The notes: a model not told the origin generated them from the letters alone. Numbered from the stretch's first letter, positions 18,324 to 27,104 are shown. The stretch is DNA of 64,000 bases from DATFVB01 sp963714035 (GCA_963714035.1 OY970224.1:2480001-2544000); one strand, 5' to 3'. Numbers and translations are program-made.

Positions 18324-20213
18324 ATGGTGGATCGTTTCGATCTGCTCGTCATCGGCGCCGGCCACGCCGGTTGCGAGGCCGCGCACGCGGCGGCGCGGCT
18401 CGGGCTCTCGACCGCGCTCGTCACGTTTTCCCGCGAGACGATCGCGAAGATGTCGTGCAACCCGGCGATCGGGGGAGTCGCCAAGGGGAACCTCGTCCGC
18501 GAAATCGACGCGCTCGGCGGACTGATGGGGCGCGTGACCGACGCCGCCTCGATCCAGTTCAAGATGCTGAACCGCTCGCGCGGCCCCGCCGTGTGGGGGC
18601 CGCGGGCCCAGTGCGACAAGGCCATGTACTCGCGGAGCATGCGCGAGGTTCTCGAGCGGACCGAGAACCTGTCGATCGTCGAGGGGACCGCGGCCGGGAT
18701 CCTCGCCGGCGCCGCCGGCGCGGCGGGGGTCGTCCTCGAGGACGGGACCCGGCTCGCCGCGCGCGCCGTGATCGTCACGACCGGGACGTTCCTGGCGGCC
18801 CGGATGCACGTCGGCGAGGCGCAGCGGGAAGGAGGGCGGGTCGGGGAGAAGTCCGCCGTGCATCTTTCCGGCTCGCTCCGCGCCGCGGGGCTTCGGCTCG
18901 GGCGCTTCAAGACCGGCACGCCGCCGCGGCTGCTCCGTTCGTCCGTGGACACGTCGCGCTGCGAGCCGGCGCCGGGAGAGGACCCGCCGATCCCCTTCTC
19001 ATTCCGTAACCGAACGGTTACCAATCCACAGGTGATGTGCTGGCTCACCGCGACGAACGATCGGGTCCACGCGATCATCCGGGAGAACCTGCATCGCTCG
19101 CCTCTCTACGCCGGCCGGATCTCCGGCCTCGGCCCAAGGTACTGCCCGTCGGTCGAGGACAAGGTCGTCAAGTTCGCGGAGAAGCCCGCGCACGCGATCT
19201 TCCTCGAACCGGAGGGCCTCGATTCCGAGGAGATGTACGTCAACGGGCTCTCGACCTCGCTCCCCGAGGACGTGCAGCGCGCCGTCATCCGAGAGATCCC
19301 GGGCCTCGAGTCCGCGGTGATGCTCCGGCCCGGCTATGCCGTCGAGTACGACTTTGCTCACCCCGATCAACTGGACGGGACGCTGGAAACGCGCGCGATG
19401 CCGGGGCTCTATCTCGCGGGCCAGATCAACGGGACTTCGGGTTACGAGGAGGCCGCCGCCCAGGGATTCTGGGCGGGAGTCAACGCGGCGCGGAAGCTCC
19501 TGAACGGCGAGCCGTTCCGGCTGAGGCGCGACGAGGCGTACATGGGGGTGCTCGTCGACGACCTGATCTCGTCGGGCGTCGAAGAGCCGTACCGAATGTT
19601 CACCTCGCGAGCGGAGCACCGGCTCCTTCTCGGCGTCGATTCCGTGCTCTCGCGGCTCCTTCCGGCCGGGCACGCTCTCGGTCTCGTTTCCGATCGCGAG
19701 CTCGACGAGGGGCTCCGCTCGGAGCGGCGGGTCGCGGCGGCGATCGACCGCCTGCGGACGAAGCGCCTGTGCCCGGACCGCTCGACCCTCGCGGAGCTGG
19801 AACGGGCCGGAGCGCCGGCGCCCGCCGGCCCCACGACGCTCTTTTCGTATCTCCAGCGGCAGGACGTCGACGCCGCGATGCTGGGGCGGCTGCTTCCGGG
19901 CCTCCTGTCCGACTGGTCGGCGCAGGAGCGATCGATCCTCGAATCTCGTGTCCGTTACGACGGGTACATCCGGCGGGAGCGGGAGCGCGCCGGGACGATC
20001 GCGCGGCTCGAAGGGGAGCCGATCCCGGCCGATTTCGATTTCGGGGCGGTCGCGGGGCTCTCCCGCGAGGTGGTCGAGAAATGCTCGCGGCGGCGCCCCC
20101 GCACGGTCGGCGAGGCTTCGCGGATCCCGGGGGTCACGCCCGCCGCGGTCGCTATACTCGCGTTCCGTGTCCGAAAGCGCGATCCTCGGGTGCCTCGAAC
20201 GGCTCGCGCCTGA
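18324..20213 (+). CDS. mnmG: MnmG (GidA), tRNA uridine modification FAD enzyme
   Basis: A 629-aa FAD-dependent partner of MnmE. It has the dinucleotide-binding motif VIGAGHAGCEAA (9-20), MSCNPAIGGVAKGNL, RSRGPAVWGPRAQ, KTGTPPR, a catalytic-cysteine region RYCPSVEDK, INGTSGYEEAAAQG and SRAEHRLLL. The start ATG 18324 aligns with the family; a longer TTG frame reaches into the terminator hairpin. A TACTAT box (18312-18317) ends 6 nt before it. The gene overlaps rsmG by 47 nt. Confidence 0.97.
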   Translation: MVDRFDLLVIGAGHAGCEAAHAAARLGLSTALVTFSRETIAKMSCNPAIGGVAKGNLVREIDALGGLMGRVTDAASIQFKMLNRSRGPAVWGPRAQCDKAMYSRSMREVLERTENLSIVEGTAAGILAGAAGAAGVVLEDGTRLAARAVIVTTGTFLAARMHVGEAQREGGRVGEKSAVHLSGSLRAAGLRLGRFKTGTPPRLLRSSVDTSRCEPAPGEDPPIPFSFRNRTVTNPQVMCWLTATNDRVHAIIRENLHRSPLYAGRISGLGPRYCPSVEDKVVKFAEKPAHAIFLEPEGLDSEEMYVNGLSTSLPEDVQRAVIREIPGLESAVMLRPGYAVEYDFAHPDQLDGTLETRAMPGLYLAGQINGTSGYEEAAAQGFWAGVNAARKLLNGEPFRLRRDEAYMGVLVDDLISSGVEEPYRMFTSRAEHRLLLGVDSVLSRLLPAGHALGLVSDRELDEGLRSERRVAAAIDRLRTKRLCPDRSTLAELERAGAPAPAGPTTLFSYLQRQDVDAAMLGRLLPGLLSDWSAQERSILESRVRYDGYIRRERERAGTIARLEGEPIPADFDFGAVAGLSREVVEKCSRRRPRTVGEASRIPGVTPAAVAILAFRVRKRDPRVPRTARA

Positions 20214-20802
20214 TTTCGGCGTCGCAGCGGCGGCCGACATCATCTCGCGGACGGCCGCGTACCTCTCCGAGCTCGCGCGCTGGAACGCTTCGACGAACCT
20301 GGTCGGCCGCCTCTCGGACGAAGAGCTCGCCGCCCATGCCCTCGAATCGCTCCTCGGAACGGCGCTCCTGTCGCCGGAGGACCGGATCCTCGACATCGGC
20401 TCGGGAGGCGGTTTTCCGGGAGTTCCGCTCGCGATCGCCGGCCTCGACGTCACGCTTCTCGAGCCGCGGGAGCGCCGCGCGGCGTTCCTTCGCCACGCGC
20501 TGAGGGCCGTCGGCGGAACGCGGGCCGCCGTCCGGACCGGACGCCTGGAGGACATCGGCCCGGCCTCGTTCACGGCCGCGACCATCCGGGGCGTCGGGGA
20601 CCTGCCGAAGCTCGTGGGGGAGGGCGTTTTCCTCGAAGATCGCGGGAAAGTCCTGGTCTGGACGGCGGATCCCGACCTCGCGGCCGGTCTCGCCCCCCGG
20701 TTCGCCGTCGAACGGCGTCTCCCGATCCCGCTCTCGCGGAGGCGGGAAATCGTCCTTTTCCAGAAATGTTCCACGTGGAACAATGCCGGCTCGAATGGGT
20801 AA
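20167..20802 (+). CDS. rsmG: RsmG, 16S rRNA 7-methylguanosine(527) methyltransferase
   Basis: A 211-aa SAM-dependent methyltransferase. The N-terminal WNASTNLVG and the SAM-binding DIGSGGGFPGVPLAI are diagnostic. The GTG start at 20167 lies inside the mnmG end; a TATACT box (20153-20158) ends 8 nt before it, so an internal short-leader promoter is possible. Its last codons contain the parS site and overlap parA. Confidence 0.93.
   Translation: MSESAILGCLERLAPDFGVAAAADIISRTAAYLSELARWNASTNLVGRLSDEELAAHALESLLGTALLSPEDRILDIGSGGGFPGVPLAIAGLDVTLLEPRERRAAFLRHALRAVGGTRAAVRTGRLEDIGPASFTAATIRGVGDLPKLVGEGVFLEDRGKVLVWTADPDLAAGLAPRFAVERRLPIPLSRRREIVLFQKCSTWNNAGSNG
20767..20782. promoter_or_regulatory. 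parS centromere site
   Basis: TGTTCCACGTGGAACA is a perfect 16-bp palindrome matching the chromosomal parS form recognised by ParB. It lies within the rsmG 3' coding end and directly touches the parA start codon at 20783, so ParB loading here could also affect parAB expression. No second perfect copy was noticed in the window. Confidence 0.92.
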
Positions 20803-21550
20803 GGTCTTCGCCTTCGCGAACCAGAAAGGGGGAGTCGGAAAGACGACGAGCGCGATCAACCTCGGGGCATCGCTTGCGAGTCTCGACCGGAAGGTGCTTC
20901 TCGTGGACATCGATCCCCAGGCGAACTCGACCTCCGGGCTCGGCTTGCCGAAGAACGGCAGCGAGCCAACGTCCTACGACCTCCTGAGGGGGGATCCGCC
21001 CGCCGCGAGCGTCCGCGAAACCGAGTTTCCCAACCTCTCGCTCGTCCCCGCGAGCCGGGACCTCGTCGGCGCCGAGATCGAGCTCGTCGAGGTGCCCGAC
21101 CGCGAGCACCGGCTGAAGCAGGCGGTCGACGCGCTGCGCGACGCGTACGACTACGTGCTCGTCGACTGTCCTCCGTCGCTCGGGCTTCTGACGCTGAACG
21201 GCCTCTGCGCGGCCGACGCCGTCCTGATCCCGATCCAGTGCGAATACTTCGCGCTCGAAGGCGTCACCGATTTGCTCGAAACGATCGAACGGGTGAAGAT
21301 CACTCTGAATCCGATGCTCCAGATCGCCGGCGTCCTCCTCACGATGTACGACGACCGCACGAACCTCGCGCGGCAGGTCGCCGACGACATCCGCTCCCAC
21401 TTCGGCGATCGCGTCTTCCGGACGGTGATCCCGCGCTCCGTGCGTCTGGCGGAGGCTCCCTCCTTCGGGAAGCCGATCCTCGCCTACGACATCAAATCCC
21501 GGGGCGCCGAAGCCTATCTCCGCCTCGCGTCCGAGGTCCTCGCCCGCTGA
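20783..21550 (+). CDS. parA: ParA chromosome-partitioning ATPase (Soj type)
   Basis: A 255-aa deviant-Walker ATPase that moves ParB-parS complexes. Walker A is KGGVGKTT (15-22), followed by VDIDPQANSTSGLG and VDCPPSLGLLTLNGL. The C-terminal PSFGKPILAYD is typical of Soj proteins. ATG 20783 or ATG 20795 (MGKVF) are both possible starts; the second aligns better with homologues. The stop overlaps parB (ATGA). Confidence 0.97.
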   Translation: MPARMGKVFAFANQKGGVGKTTSAINLGASLASLDRKVLLVDIDPQANSTSGLGLPKNGSEPTSYDLLRGDPPAASVRETEFPNLSLVPASRDLVGAEIELVEVPDREHRLKQAVDALRDAYDYVLVDCPPSLGLLTLNGLCAADAVLIPIQCEYFALEGVTDLLETIERVKITLNPMLQIAGVLLTMYDDRTNLARQVADDIRSHFGDRVFRTVIPRSVRLAEAPSFGKPILAYDIKSRGAEAYLRLASEVLAR

Positions 21551-22410
21551 TGGCTGCCGACAAGCGAAAGACGCTGGGCCGCGGTCTCGCAGCGCTCCTT
21601 CCGGGAAAAGAGGGGGAGTCGAGAGGCGGGGCGCGCGAAGTGGAGCTGGCGTCGCTGCATCCGAATCCGCTCCAGCCCCGGACGGACTTCGATCCCCGGG
21701 GCCTCGCGGAGCTCGCCGAATCGATCCGGATCAACGGGATCGTCCAGCCGATCGTCGTGGCCACGCGACCGGCCGGCGGGTTCACGATCCTCGCCGGCGA
21801 GCGGCGGTTCCGCGCCGCGAAGGCGGCGGGACTGTCGCGGGTGCCGATCGTCGTTCGCGAGGCGGCGGGGGACCGGGAGCGGCTCGAGCTCGCGCTTGTC
21901 GAGAACCTGCAGCGCGAAGACCTCAATCCCATGGAAGCCGCCGCGGCCTACGGGAGGCTTCGCGAGGAGTTCAAGCTCACGCAGGAACAGATCGCGGAGC
22001 GCGTCGGGAAGGAACGCTCGACCGTTGCTAACTCACTGAGAATACTAAGGTTACCGTCTAAAGTAAAGGATATGATCCGTGGCGGCGCCCTGACCGCGGG
22101 GCACGCGAAAGCGTTGACGTCGCTCCCCTCGGCCGACGACCAGCTTCACCTCGCGGAAGAAATCATCCGCCGCGATCTCTCGGTCCGCCAGGCGGAGAAG
22201 CGGGTCTCGGCGATGTCGGGCGCGGCGGCGCGCATCCGGAGCGAGAAACCGCGCGACCCGTTCTCGCGCGACGCCGAGGAGAAGCTCTCGCGACGGCTGC
22301 GGGCGAGGGTGCGCCTCGAGCGGAAGAAGCGCGGCGGAAGAATCGAAATCGATTTCGCGTCGGAAGAGGATCTGATCCGGATCTTCGAGATGCTGATGGG
22401 GAAGGGCTGA
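21550..22410 (+). CDS. parB: ParB partition protein (Spo0J type)
   Basis: A 286-aa CTP-dependent clamp that loads at parS. The N-terminal GRGLAALLPG motif is typical. The CTP-binding box is GERRFRAAK (83-91), then VENLQREDLNPMEAA and the HTH region QEQIAERVGKERSTVANSL. Codons at about 22023-22079, encoding the end of the HTH, are strikingly AT-rich and use AGA, ATA, CTA, AGG and TTA in close succession, unlike the rest of the gene. It overlaps parA and the bactofilin by 1-nt/4-nt ATGA junctions. Confidence 0.97.
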   Translation: MAADKRKTLGRGLAALLPGKEGESRGGAREVELASLHPNPLQPRTDFDPRGLAELAESIRINGIVQPIVVATRPAGGFTILAGERRFRAAKAAGLSRVPIVVREAAGDRERLELALVENLQREDLNPMEAAAAYGRLREEFKLTQEQIAERVGKERSTVANSLRILRLPSKVKDMIRGGALTAGHAKALTSLPSADDQLHLAEEIIRRDLSVRQAEKRVSAMSGAAARIRSEKPRDPFSRDAEEKLSRRLRARVRLERKKRGGRIEIDFASEEDLIRIFEMLMGKG

Positions 22411-22751
22411 TGGCGAAGAAACCGGACGGCGTGTTGAACGGGTTCCTCGACGAAGGGAGCCACTTCAAGGGAGATCTCACCTTCGACGACACGATGCGGA
22501 TCGACGGAAAGTTCGAGGGGACGATTCGATCGGATCACCTCCTGATCATCGGCGACACGGGCGTCGTCGACGCGGAGGTGCACGTCGGGAGCGTGTCGAT
22601 CGACGGGACGCTCCGCGGCACCGTGGTCGCGCGGGAGAAGATCGAAATCCATCCGCACGGGCGGGTTTACGCGAAGCTGCAGGCGCCGGTATTGAAGATC
22701 GAAGAAGGCGCCACGTTTCAGGGCGAGGTCGCCGGGGGCGAGAAGGGATAG
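22410..22751 (+). CDS. Bactofilin
   Basis: A 113-aa polymer-forming cytoskeletal protein. The DUF583 beta-helix repeats are visible: GSHFKGDLTFDDTMRIDGKF, GTIRSDHLLIIGDTG, AEVHVGSVSIDGTLRGTV, and KIEIHPHGRVYA (each spaced about 17-18 residues). Bactofilins position ParAB or cell-wall enzymes in several bacteria. Its ATGA coupling to parB suggests a joint role in chromosome organisation. Confidence 0.92.
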   Translation: MAKKPDGVLNGFLDEGSHFKGDLTFDDTMRIDGKFEGTIRSDHLLIIGDTGVVDAEVHVGSVSIDGTLRGTVVAREKIEIHPHGRVYAKLQAPVLKIEEGATFQGEVAGGEKG

Positions 22752-22752
22752 C

Positions 22753-22882
22753 AGGCGCGGACCATACGCGCCGTTATACGGGACGCGGGAACCTGGCCGG
22801 CGGGATCAACGTACGCGCCGGTACGCCTCACCCGCCGACCCGGGTTCCCGCGCGCGTCTCCCGGCACGTCTGGCCGCGCCTG
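22753..22882 (+). repeat. Dispersed hairpin element, copy C
   Basis: It begins with AGGCGCGG right after the bactofilin stop. It contains the small CCGTTATACGG hairpin also found in copy G, a stem GGGAACCTGGCCGGCGGG against CCCGCCGACCCGGGTTCCC, and the apical CGTAC-GCGCCG-GTACG (from 22810). It ends with GGCCGCGCC. The gap 22752-23076 before the ATP synthase genes holds no gene. Confidence 0.78.
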
Positions 22883-22957
22883 GTTGTTCGCCCAGATTAT
22901 TTCGTCGAGGCCTGCCCTCTTCCCTGAAAGGGCTTCTCCGATCATTTGGCACAACGG

Positions 22958-23008
22958 TGAGGCGTGGCGAGGCGCCCGCCCGGCTCGATGCATCGCCCCG
23001 CCAGCAGA
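22958..23008 (-). repeat. Partial dispersed hairpin element, copy C2
   Basis: On the minus strand this fragment reads TGGCGGGGCGATGCATCGAG followed by CCGGGCGGGCGCCTCGCC, i.e. the conserved left end of the family without the apical hairpin. It is inverted relative to copy C in the same gap, as copies A and B are near gyrA. Confidence 0.65.
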
Positions 23009-23023
23009 ACTCTCGTCCTCTTC

Positions 23024-23051
23024 TTGCGCCTGATCGCTCAACTCTGATAAT
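23024..23051 (+). promoter_or_regulatory. Possible ATP synthase operon promoter
   Basis: TTGCGC (23024-23029), a 16-bp spacer and GATAAT (23046-23051) lie 26 nt before the first atp start codon. The -10 matches the consensus at 5 of 6 positions; the -35 is weak. Confidence 0.42.
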
Positions 23052-23076
23052 TTCCAGCCCTTTTCGAGGGCGTTGA

Positions 23077-23511
23077 ATGCTTCAGGTACCCAACGTGTCG
23101 ATGGTCCTGATCCTCGCGATCTTCTTCGCGACGATGTGGGTGTTGAACCGGTTCCTGTTCCGCCCGGTCTCGGCGATCATCGACGAGCGCCGGACGGAGG
23201 CGGAGACCGCCGCCCGGTCGCTTGCCGACGCCGAGGAGAAGTTCCGGACCGCCGCGGCGAAGATCGAATCGGAGCTTTCGCTCGCCCGCCGCGAGGCGTT
23301 GAAGATCCGGGAAGAAAACCGCGCCGAAGGCCGCCATCTCCGCGAACAGGAGGTCGAGGCCGCGAAGCAGGAAACGGCCGGACATCTGGAAGCGGCAGCG
23401 AGGGAGTTGGAGGCGGAGGCCCGCCGGACGCGCCAGGAGCTGCCTTCGCGCGTCTCGACGGTCGTCTCGGCGCTCGTCGAAAAGGTGCTCGGACGCAAGG
23501 CGGCGGCGTGA
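23077..23511 (+). CDS. ATP synthase Fo subunit b' (b-type stalk)
   Basis: A 144-aa peripheral-stalk subunit. One N-terminal transmembrane helix (MVLILAIFFATMWVLNRFLF) is followed by a long charged coiled coil (ERRTEAETAARSLADAEEKF onwards). It is the first of two b-type genes in tandem, a b'/b arrangement seen in several phyla. The stop overlaps the GTG of the next gene (GTGA). Confidence 0.88.
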   Translation: MLQVPNVSMVLILAIFFATMWVLNRFLFRPVSAIIDERRTEAETAARSLADAEEKFRTAAAKIESELSLARREALKIREENRAEGRHLREQEVEAAKQETAGHLEAAARELEAEARRTRQELPSRVSTVVSALVEKVLGRKAAA

Positions 23512-24149
23512 GGCGTTTTCTTCCGTACGTCACCACGGCCGTCCTTCTCCTCGCGTCCGCGCCGGCCTGGGCCGCGGAGGAAGAAGGGGTTCCGCAGAAA
23601 TTCCTCGGGCTTCCGGTCGACATCTGGAAGCTCGTGAACCTCATCCTGATCCTCGGGCTTCTCGTCTATCTCCTCGGAAAGCCGTTCAACACGCACTTCC
23701 GGAAGCGGCGCGAAGAGCTCGACGAAGCGATCGATCGCGCGGGCGTCGAGCGGGACAAAGCCCTCGCCCTCGCTTCCGAGATGACGGCGCGGCTGGCGTC
23801 GCTCGAGAAGGAAATCGCCGGGATCCGCGCGAGAGGCGCGGTCGACGGGGAGAACGAGAAGCGCGCCCAGATCGAGGCAGCCGCCCGCGAATCGGAGATG
23901 CTCCGCCGGAACGCCGCCGACGAGATCGAGCGCCGCCTCGCGGCCGCGAAGAAGGACCTCGCGCGCGCCGCGGCGGACCTCGCGGCGGACCGCGCCCGCG
24001 ACGTGATCGCCGGCGCGATCACCGACGACGACCGCCGCCGGCTCCTCGACGAAAGCGTGCGGAACGTTGCCGTCGAGGCGACCCGGAACGTTGCCGTCGA
24101 GGCGACGAGGAACGTTGCCGTCGGGGCGGCGGGGGGAGCCAAGGCATGA
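23508..24149 (+). CDS. atpF: ATP synthase Fo subunit b with signal-like N-terminus
   Basis: A 213-aa stalk subunit. It begins with an apparent cleavable signal (RRFLPYVTTAVLLLASAPAWA) before the true membrane helix (IWKLVNLILILGLLVYLLG) and a long coiled coil. The GTG start at 23508 is translationally coupled to the preceding gene. The C-terminus carries an in-frame tandem repeat RNVAVEAT x2 plus RNVAVGAA, encoded by three 24-bp units, beyond the usual end of the b subunit. The stop overlaps atpH (ATGA). Confidence 0.88.
   Translation: MRRFLPYVTTAVLLLASAPAWAAEEEGVPQKFLGLPVDIWKLVNLILILGLLVYLLGKPFNTHFRKRREELDEAIDRAGVERDKALALASEMTARLASLEKEIAGIRARGAVDGENEKRAQIEAAARESEMLRRNAADEIERRLAAAKKDLARAAADLAADRARDVIAGAITDDDRRRLLDESVRNVAVEATRNVAVEATRNVAVGAAGGAKA
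24060..24131 (+). repeat. Three 24-bp tandem units inside atpF
   Basis: Units 24060-24083, 24084-24107 and 24108-24131 share the core GGAACGTTGCCGTCG and encode RNVAVEAT, RNVAVEAT and RNVAVGAA. The first two differ only at the last base; the third has a few substitutions. The repeat extends the C-terminus of subunit b where it should meet the delta subunit. Confidence 0.95.
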
Positions 24150-24685
24150 GCGCGCGTTTCGCCCGGCCCTACGCCGACGCGCTCCTCCAGAGCGTCCCCG
24201 CGGGGTTCGACCCCGGCAAATGGGCGGCTCCCCTCCACGACGTCTCCGCGGCGATCTCCGGCAACGGCGTGCTCCGCGCGGTGCTCGCCAATCCTTCGGT
24301 GAAACCGGAAGCCAAGCGCGGCATCGTGCAGTCGCTCGCCGCGCGGGCCGGCGTCGACGAGCTTGGCGGGCGTTTCCTCCGGCTCCTCCTCGACAACGGG
24401 CGCATCCTCCATCTCGGGGAAGTCCTCGACGCGATCCGCGCGGCGGTCGACGAACGGGAAGGGGTCGTCCCCGCGAAGGTCACCCTCGCCTCGGACGTCG
24501 ACGCGGGCGCGCGCGACCGCGTTACCGCGGCGCTCTCGAAGGCGACCGGAAAGAAGGTCCGCGCGACGTTTGCGACCGATCCGAAGCTCCTCGCGGGCTT
24601 CGTCGCGCGCGTCGGCTCGACGATCTACGACGCATCGGCCCTCGGGGCCATCGAAAAATTCAAGGAAGAGGCGCATGGAAATTAA
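24146..24685 (+). CDS. atpH: ATP synthase F1 subunit delta
   Basis: A 179-aa subunit linking the peripheral stalk to F1. Family features are the N-terminal ARPYADALL, the central NPSVKPEAKRGIVQSL with FLRLLLDNGRI, and the C-terminal LLAGFVARVGSTIYDASALG before the KF end. It overlaps atpF (4 nt) and atpA (11 nt). Confidence 0.95.
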   Translation: MSARFARPYADALLQSVPAGFDPGKWAAPLHDVSAAISGNGVLRAVLANPSVKPEAKRGIVQSLAARAGVDELGGRFLRLLLDNGRILHLGEVLDAIRAAVDEREGVVPAKVTLASDVDAGARDRVTAALSKATGKKVRATFATDPKLLAGFVARVGSTIYDASALGAIEKFKEEAHGN

Positions 24686-26207
24686 ATCGGACGAGATCAC
24701 GCAGATCCTCAAGCAGCAGCTCGCCAACTACGAGAAGAAGATCGACGTCGCGGAGGTCGGCACCGTCCTCTCGGTCGGCGACGGCATCGCGCGCATCTTC
24801 GGCCTCGAGAAGGCGATGATGGGCGAGCTCCTCGACTTCGGCCACGACCTCTTCGGCCTGGCGTTGAACCTCGAAGAGGACAACGTCGGCGCGGTGCTCC
24901 TCGGCGAGACCCGCGAGGTCGAGGAGGGGGCGGAGGTCCGCCGCACGGGCCGCATCATCCAGGTCCCCGTCGGCCGCGCGATGGTCGGCCGCGTCGTCAA
25001 CCCGCTCGGGATGCCGATCGACGGCAAGGGACCGATCGCCTCGACCGAGTTCTACCCGATCGAGCGCGTCGCTCCGGGCGTGATCGAGCGGCAGCCGGTG
25101 AAGGAGCCGATGCAGACGGGGCTCAAAGCGATCGACTCGATGATCCCGATCGGCCGCGGCCAGCGCGAGCTCATCATCGGCGACCGCCAGACCGGCAAGA
25201 CCGCCGTCGCGCTCGACACGATCATCAACCAGAAGGGGAAGGGCGTCATCTGCGTGTACGCGGTGATCGGCCAGAAGAAGTCCACGGCGGCCCAGGTCGT
25301 GCGAACGCTCGAGGAAAACGGCGCGATGGAGCACACGATCGTGGTCTCGGCGACGGCCTCGGAGCCCGCGCCCCTCCAGTACGTCGCTCCTTACGCGGCC
25401 TGCGCGATGGGCGAATACTTCATGTTCAACGGGGGCCATGCCCTCTGCATCTACGACGACCTCTCCAAGCACGCGGCGTCCTACCGGGAGATCTCGCTGC
25501 TGCTCCGCCGGCCGCCGGGACGCGAGGCCTATCCCGGCGACGTGTTCTTCCTGCACTCGCGGCTCCTCGAGCGGGCGTCGAAGCTCTCGGAGGCGAGGGG
25601 GAGCGGGTCGCTGACGGCGCTGCCGATCATCGAGACGCAGGCGGGCGACGTGTCGGCGTACATCCCGACCAACGTCATCTCGATCACCGACGGCCAGATC
25701 TTCCTCGAGACCGATCTCTTCTATTCGGGCCAGCGCCCGGCCGTCAACGTCGGCCTGTCGGTGTCGCGCGTCGGCGGCAACGCCCAGATCAAGGCGATGA
25801 AGGGGGTCGCCGGCACGCTGCGCCTCGACCTTGCTCAGTACCGCGAGCTCGCGGCGTTCGCGCAGTTCGGCTCCGACCTGGATCGCGCGACACAGAACCA
25901 GCTCGCGCGCGGCAAGCGCCTGACCGAGCTCCTGAAGCAGCCCCAGTTCGCGCCGATGCCGGTCGAGCTCCAGGTCGTGTCGATCTACGCGGGAACGAAG
26001 GGACATCTCGACGACGTCGAGATCGACGCGATCTCCGCGTTCGAGAGCGGCCTGCACGGCTTCCTCAAGAGCGAGAAGAACGAGGTCCTCTCGGCCATTC
26101 TCGAAACGGGCAAGATGGAAAAGGTCACCGAGGAGTCGCTCATCGCCGCCATCGGCGAGTTCAAGAAGCGGTTCTTCCAGGAGAATAAGGGCGCGAAGGC
26201 GGCTTAG
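24675..26207 (+). CDS. atpA: ATP synthase F1 subunit alpha
   Basis: A 510-aa non-catalytic nucleotide-binding subunit. It contains Walker A GDRQTGKT (about 170), VISITDGQIFLETDLF and the signature PAVNVGLSVSRVGG. The start ATG 24675 (MEIKSDEITQIL) is standard and lies inside the atpH end. A longer open frame upstream is the shadow of atpH. Confidence 0.98.
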   Translation: MEIKSDEITQILKQQLANYEKKIDVAEVGTVLSVGDGIARIFGLEKAMMGELLDFGHDLFGLALNLEEDNVGAVLLGETREVEEGAEVRRTGRIIQVPVGRAMVGRVVNPLGMPIDGKGPIASTEFYPIERVAPGVIERQPVKEPMQTGLKAIDSMIPIGRGQRELIIGDRQTGKTAVALDTIINQKGKGVICVYAVIGQKKSTAAQVVRTLEENGAMEHTIVVSATASEPAPLQYVAPYAACAMGEYFMFNGGHALCIYDDLSKHAASYREISLLLRRPPGREAYPGDVFFLHSRLLERASKLSEARGSGSLTALPIIETQAGDVSAYIPTNVISITDGQIFLETDLFYSGQRPAVNVGLSVSRVGGNAQIKAMKGVAGTLRLDLAQYRELAAFAQFGSDLDRATQNQLARGKRLTELLKQPQFAPMPVELQVVSIYAGTKGHLDDVEIDAISAFESGLHGFLKSEKNEVLSAILETGKMEKVTEESLIAAIGEFKKRFFQENKGAKAA

Positions 26208-26221
26208 GGCCCGATCGACAC

Positions 26222-27079
26222 ATGGCATCGCTCATCGACATCCGCCGGCGGCTTCGGTCCGTCAAGAACATCCAGCAGATCACCCGCGCCATGAAGATGG
26301 TCGCCGCGGCGAAACTGCGGCGTTCGCAGGACCGCGTGATCGCGGCGCGCCCGTACGCCTCGGCGCTCAAGGACGTGCTCGCCAATGTCTCTTTGCGCGT
26401 GCGCGAGATCAAGCATCCACTGCTCGCCGAACGCGACGAGAAGCGCGTGCTCCTCCTGGTCGTCGCGGGAGACAAGGGGCTCGCCGGCGCCTTCAACTCG
26501 AACGTCAACCGCGCCGTCGGCGCGCTTCTGCGCGAAAAACACTGGGAAGAGGTGACGCTCGTCACCATCGGCAAGAAGGCGGTCGACTTCTGGAAACGCC
26601 GGTCGTACAAGACCCGCGCGGCGTACCCGGGCATCTTTTCGCGGCTGGAGTTCCGCCACGCCCGCGAGATCGCCGAGCTCCTGACGGGGCTCTTCGCGGG
26701 CGGGGAGATCGACGCGGCCTACGTCGTGTACAACGAGTTCAAGTCGATCATGTCCCAGGTCGTGCGGGTCGAGAAGATCCTCCCGATCGCCCGCGCCACC
26801 GTGGCGAAGGAGCAGGAGGGGATCGACTACCTGTACGAGCCCGATCCGGCGCAGATCCTGGAAAGGCTCCTGCCGCGCTACCTGGAATTTTCGATCTTCA
26901 AGCTGCTGCTGGAGTCCGCCGCGTCGGAAAACGGCGCTCGGATGACCGCGATGGATTCGTCCACGAAGAATGCCGGCGACATGATCGACTCCCTGACCCT
27001 GACCTACAACCGCGCGCGACAGGCGCGGATCACCAAGGAGCTCATCGAAATCGTTTCGGGCGCCGCGGCGCTCGACTGA
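26222..27079 (+). CDS. atpG: ATP synthase F1 subunit gamma
   Basis: A 285-aa central rotor shaft. The N-terminus IRRRLRSVKNIQQITRAMKM and the C-terminal MTAMDSSTKNAGDMIDSLTL, TYNRARQARITKEL and EIVSGAAAL regions are the paired coiled-coil helices that define the family. It starts 14 nt after atpA. Confidence 0.98.
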   Translation: MASLIDIRRRLRSVKNIQQITRAMKMVAAAKLRRSQDRVIAARPYASALKDVLANVSLRVREIKHPLLAERDEKRVLLLVVAGDKGLAGAFNSNVNRAVGALLREKHWEEVTLVTIGKKAVDFWKRRSYKTRAAYPGIFSRLEFRHAREIAELLTGLFAGGEIDAAYVVYNEFKSIMSQVVRVEKILPIARATVAKEQEGIDYLYEPDPAQILERLLPRYLEFSIFKLLLESAASENGARMTAMDSSTKNAGDMIDSLTLTYNRARQARITKELIEIVSGAAALD

Positions 27080-27104
27080 TCGGAAGGAAGAGAAGGAACA
27101 CGCG

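Noticed and set aside
19000..19030. Inverted repeat GTAACCG-AA-CGGTTAC in mnmG as an operator
   Set aside because: It lies within conserved coding sequence far from any start and probably occurs by chance.
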